Origin: Polytrichum commune
Lineage: Eukaryota; Streptophyta; Polytrichopsida; Polytrichales; Polytrichaceae
Length of the DNA stretch: 60,000 bases
NCBI GenBank assembly: GCA_950295325.1
Contig: OX485805.1
Location: 21,131,501-21,191,500, forward strand
Direction: 5' to 3'
The position numbers were made by a program, and so were the translations under genes. Of the stretch, positions 59,101 through 60,000 are shown in pieces. The notes beneath the pieces were generated by a model. The model ran no database searches, was not told where the DNA came from, and saw nothing but the letters and a program-made list of their open reading frames with translations. How positions within the stretch are numbered: position 1 is the stretch's first letter; each line of letters starts with the position of its first letter.

Positions 59101-60000
59101 GGAACTTGTCTACCACATAGATGGCACCGGCATCATGCTTTGGCACATTAGAGTACCTAACGTTAGCTTAATCATTCATGTATAAAGTGTTCACGGGTCA
59201 TAATACGTTTTGATTTTATGGGGTGCACCCAAGAGAGCCCGCCACATTCTCGTTGCCGGGTCCCTGGTGACTATGTATGGTTATTTGGCATTGAAATAAA
59301 GATGTTTCAATTGTCTCAAAAGAAGACGAAGAAGAAGAAAACGACTCCCCACCCCCCTCCCTTTGCCACATCTAGCAAAAACACATCAACCCTGATCTCC
59401 AAAACTAATTTGAGTGTCAATTCAACTAACATCACATTAGTGAGCAACTAGATGACGATCTCTTTCCCCAAAGAAAGAGGTTGCATTCAAAAAACCTCCA
59501 AGTTTACAGTTGCTTGTTGAAAACTACACAGTACACAACATGAGTGTTCCCCATTAAAAGGGGGGGGGGAATGCTAGAATGAAAGGAGAATTATGCTCAC
59601 TCAATACCCGGTCCCATGAAACACAACCAAGGAACTGAATAATATTACCGAATTTCATTACCCCCCAAACTACATACTATTTCAAAGCTTCGACATTGCA
59701 TGAGCAAGACACATGCTCATATCCAACTCAAGCCTCTCTCCGTAAAGAGGGGAGGCGGCTTTCGTTTTTACTAAAGCCTTCCCGTCCTCAGTGGAAGGAA
59801 GGAGGGCTTACATTTACATTTACATTTCCATTTACATAGACGCCACGAAGGCCAAGCCGCTTGGGACGGTGAGGGAGGGAGGGAGGGAGGATGAGCTAGG
59901 GGATGAGCCTAATAAGGTTCCAAGAGAAAGGTGGCTCGAGGTAGGCAGGAAAAGTGCAGGAGGGTGTCCCCCAATCAGGCGGCGCCACATCATCCACATC
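59101..60000. other. Intergenic right end of the window, no gene seen
   Basis: It contains a G9 run at about 59562, a tttaca hexamer array (catttacatttacatttcca, about 59811) and a gagg/gggagg run (about 59873-59890). Composition becomes GC-richer after about 59720, which could mark a gene flank beyond the window. No domain is recognisable. Confidence 0.4.

Overview
The window is nuclear DNA of a land plant. The evidence is GT-AG introns, a C2H2 zinc-finger protein with the plant-specific QALGGH signature and an EAR motif, a plant-type RPN13 proteasome gene, a telo-box upstream of that gene, and plant-type MITE and LINE repeats. The species cannot be fixed by eye. The sparse genes and thick layer of old small DNA transposons would suit a seed-free vascular plant (fern or lycophyte), but that is a weak guess.

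Only two host genes can be recognised. One (CDS about 12764-18369, +, 3 coding exons, 871 aa) encodes a long four-finger C2H2 protein with a C-terminal LDLNLPP repressor motif. It has a 2.6-kb first intron and a low-complexity 5' flank. The other (CDS 47383-52703, +, 12 coding exons, 314 aa) is RPN13/ADRM1, the proteasomal ubiquitin receptor. In both models every splice phase closes in frame.

The most unusual object is an 8.6-kb retroelement at 35007-43599, read on the minus strand. Two 1915-bp direct repeats, identical where compared, flank ORF1 (Gag-like, RGRG-rich tail) and an overlapping ORF2 (862 aa). The ORF2 reverse transcriptase matches the Penelope-like (PLE/TERT-related) pattern and not the Ty1/Ty3 pattern: a DKAA block, FKQHK, DIAHCYEAIP, GIPMGFSCSP, FRYIDD and a PLE-type thumb. 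No GIY-YIG endonuclease, integrase, RNase H or protease is visible. The terminal repeats lack TG..CA ends and no clear target duplication is seen. It looks young and intact.

Most remaining sequence is repeats. Several foldback families carry matching or near-matching 3-bp TAA/TTA duplications and often GGGCC-like ends, which points to PIF/Harbinger MITEs. One is nested inside an older repeat. A decayed plant LINE (about 56470-59100) lies near the right end. Other dispersed families recur two to six times. Long stretches (19.4-22.9, 25.3-26.8, 30.9-32.8 and 52.8-55.4 kb) hold nothing recognisable as a gene. No tRNA, rRNA or CRISPR was seen.

The two host genes have no visible functional link to each other.
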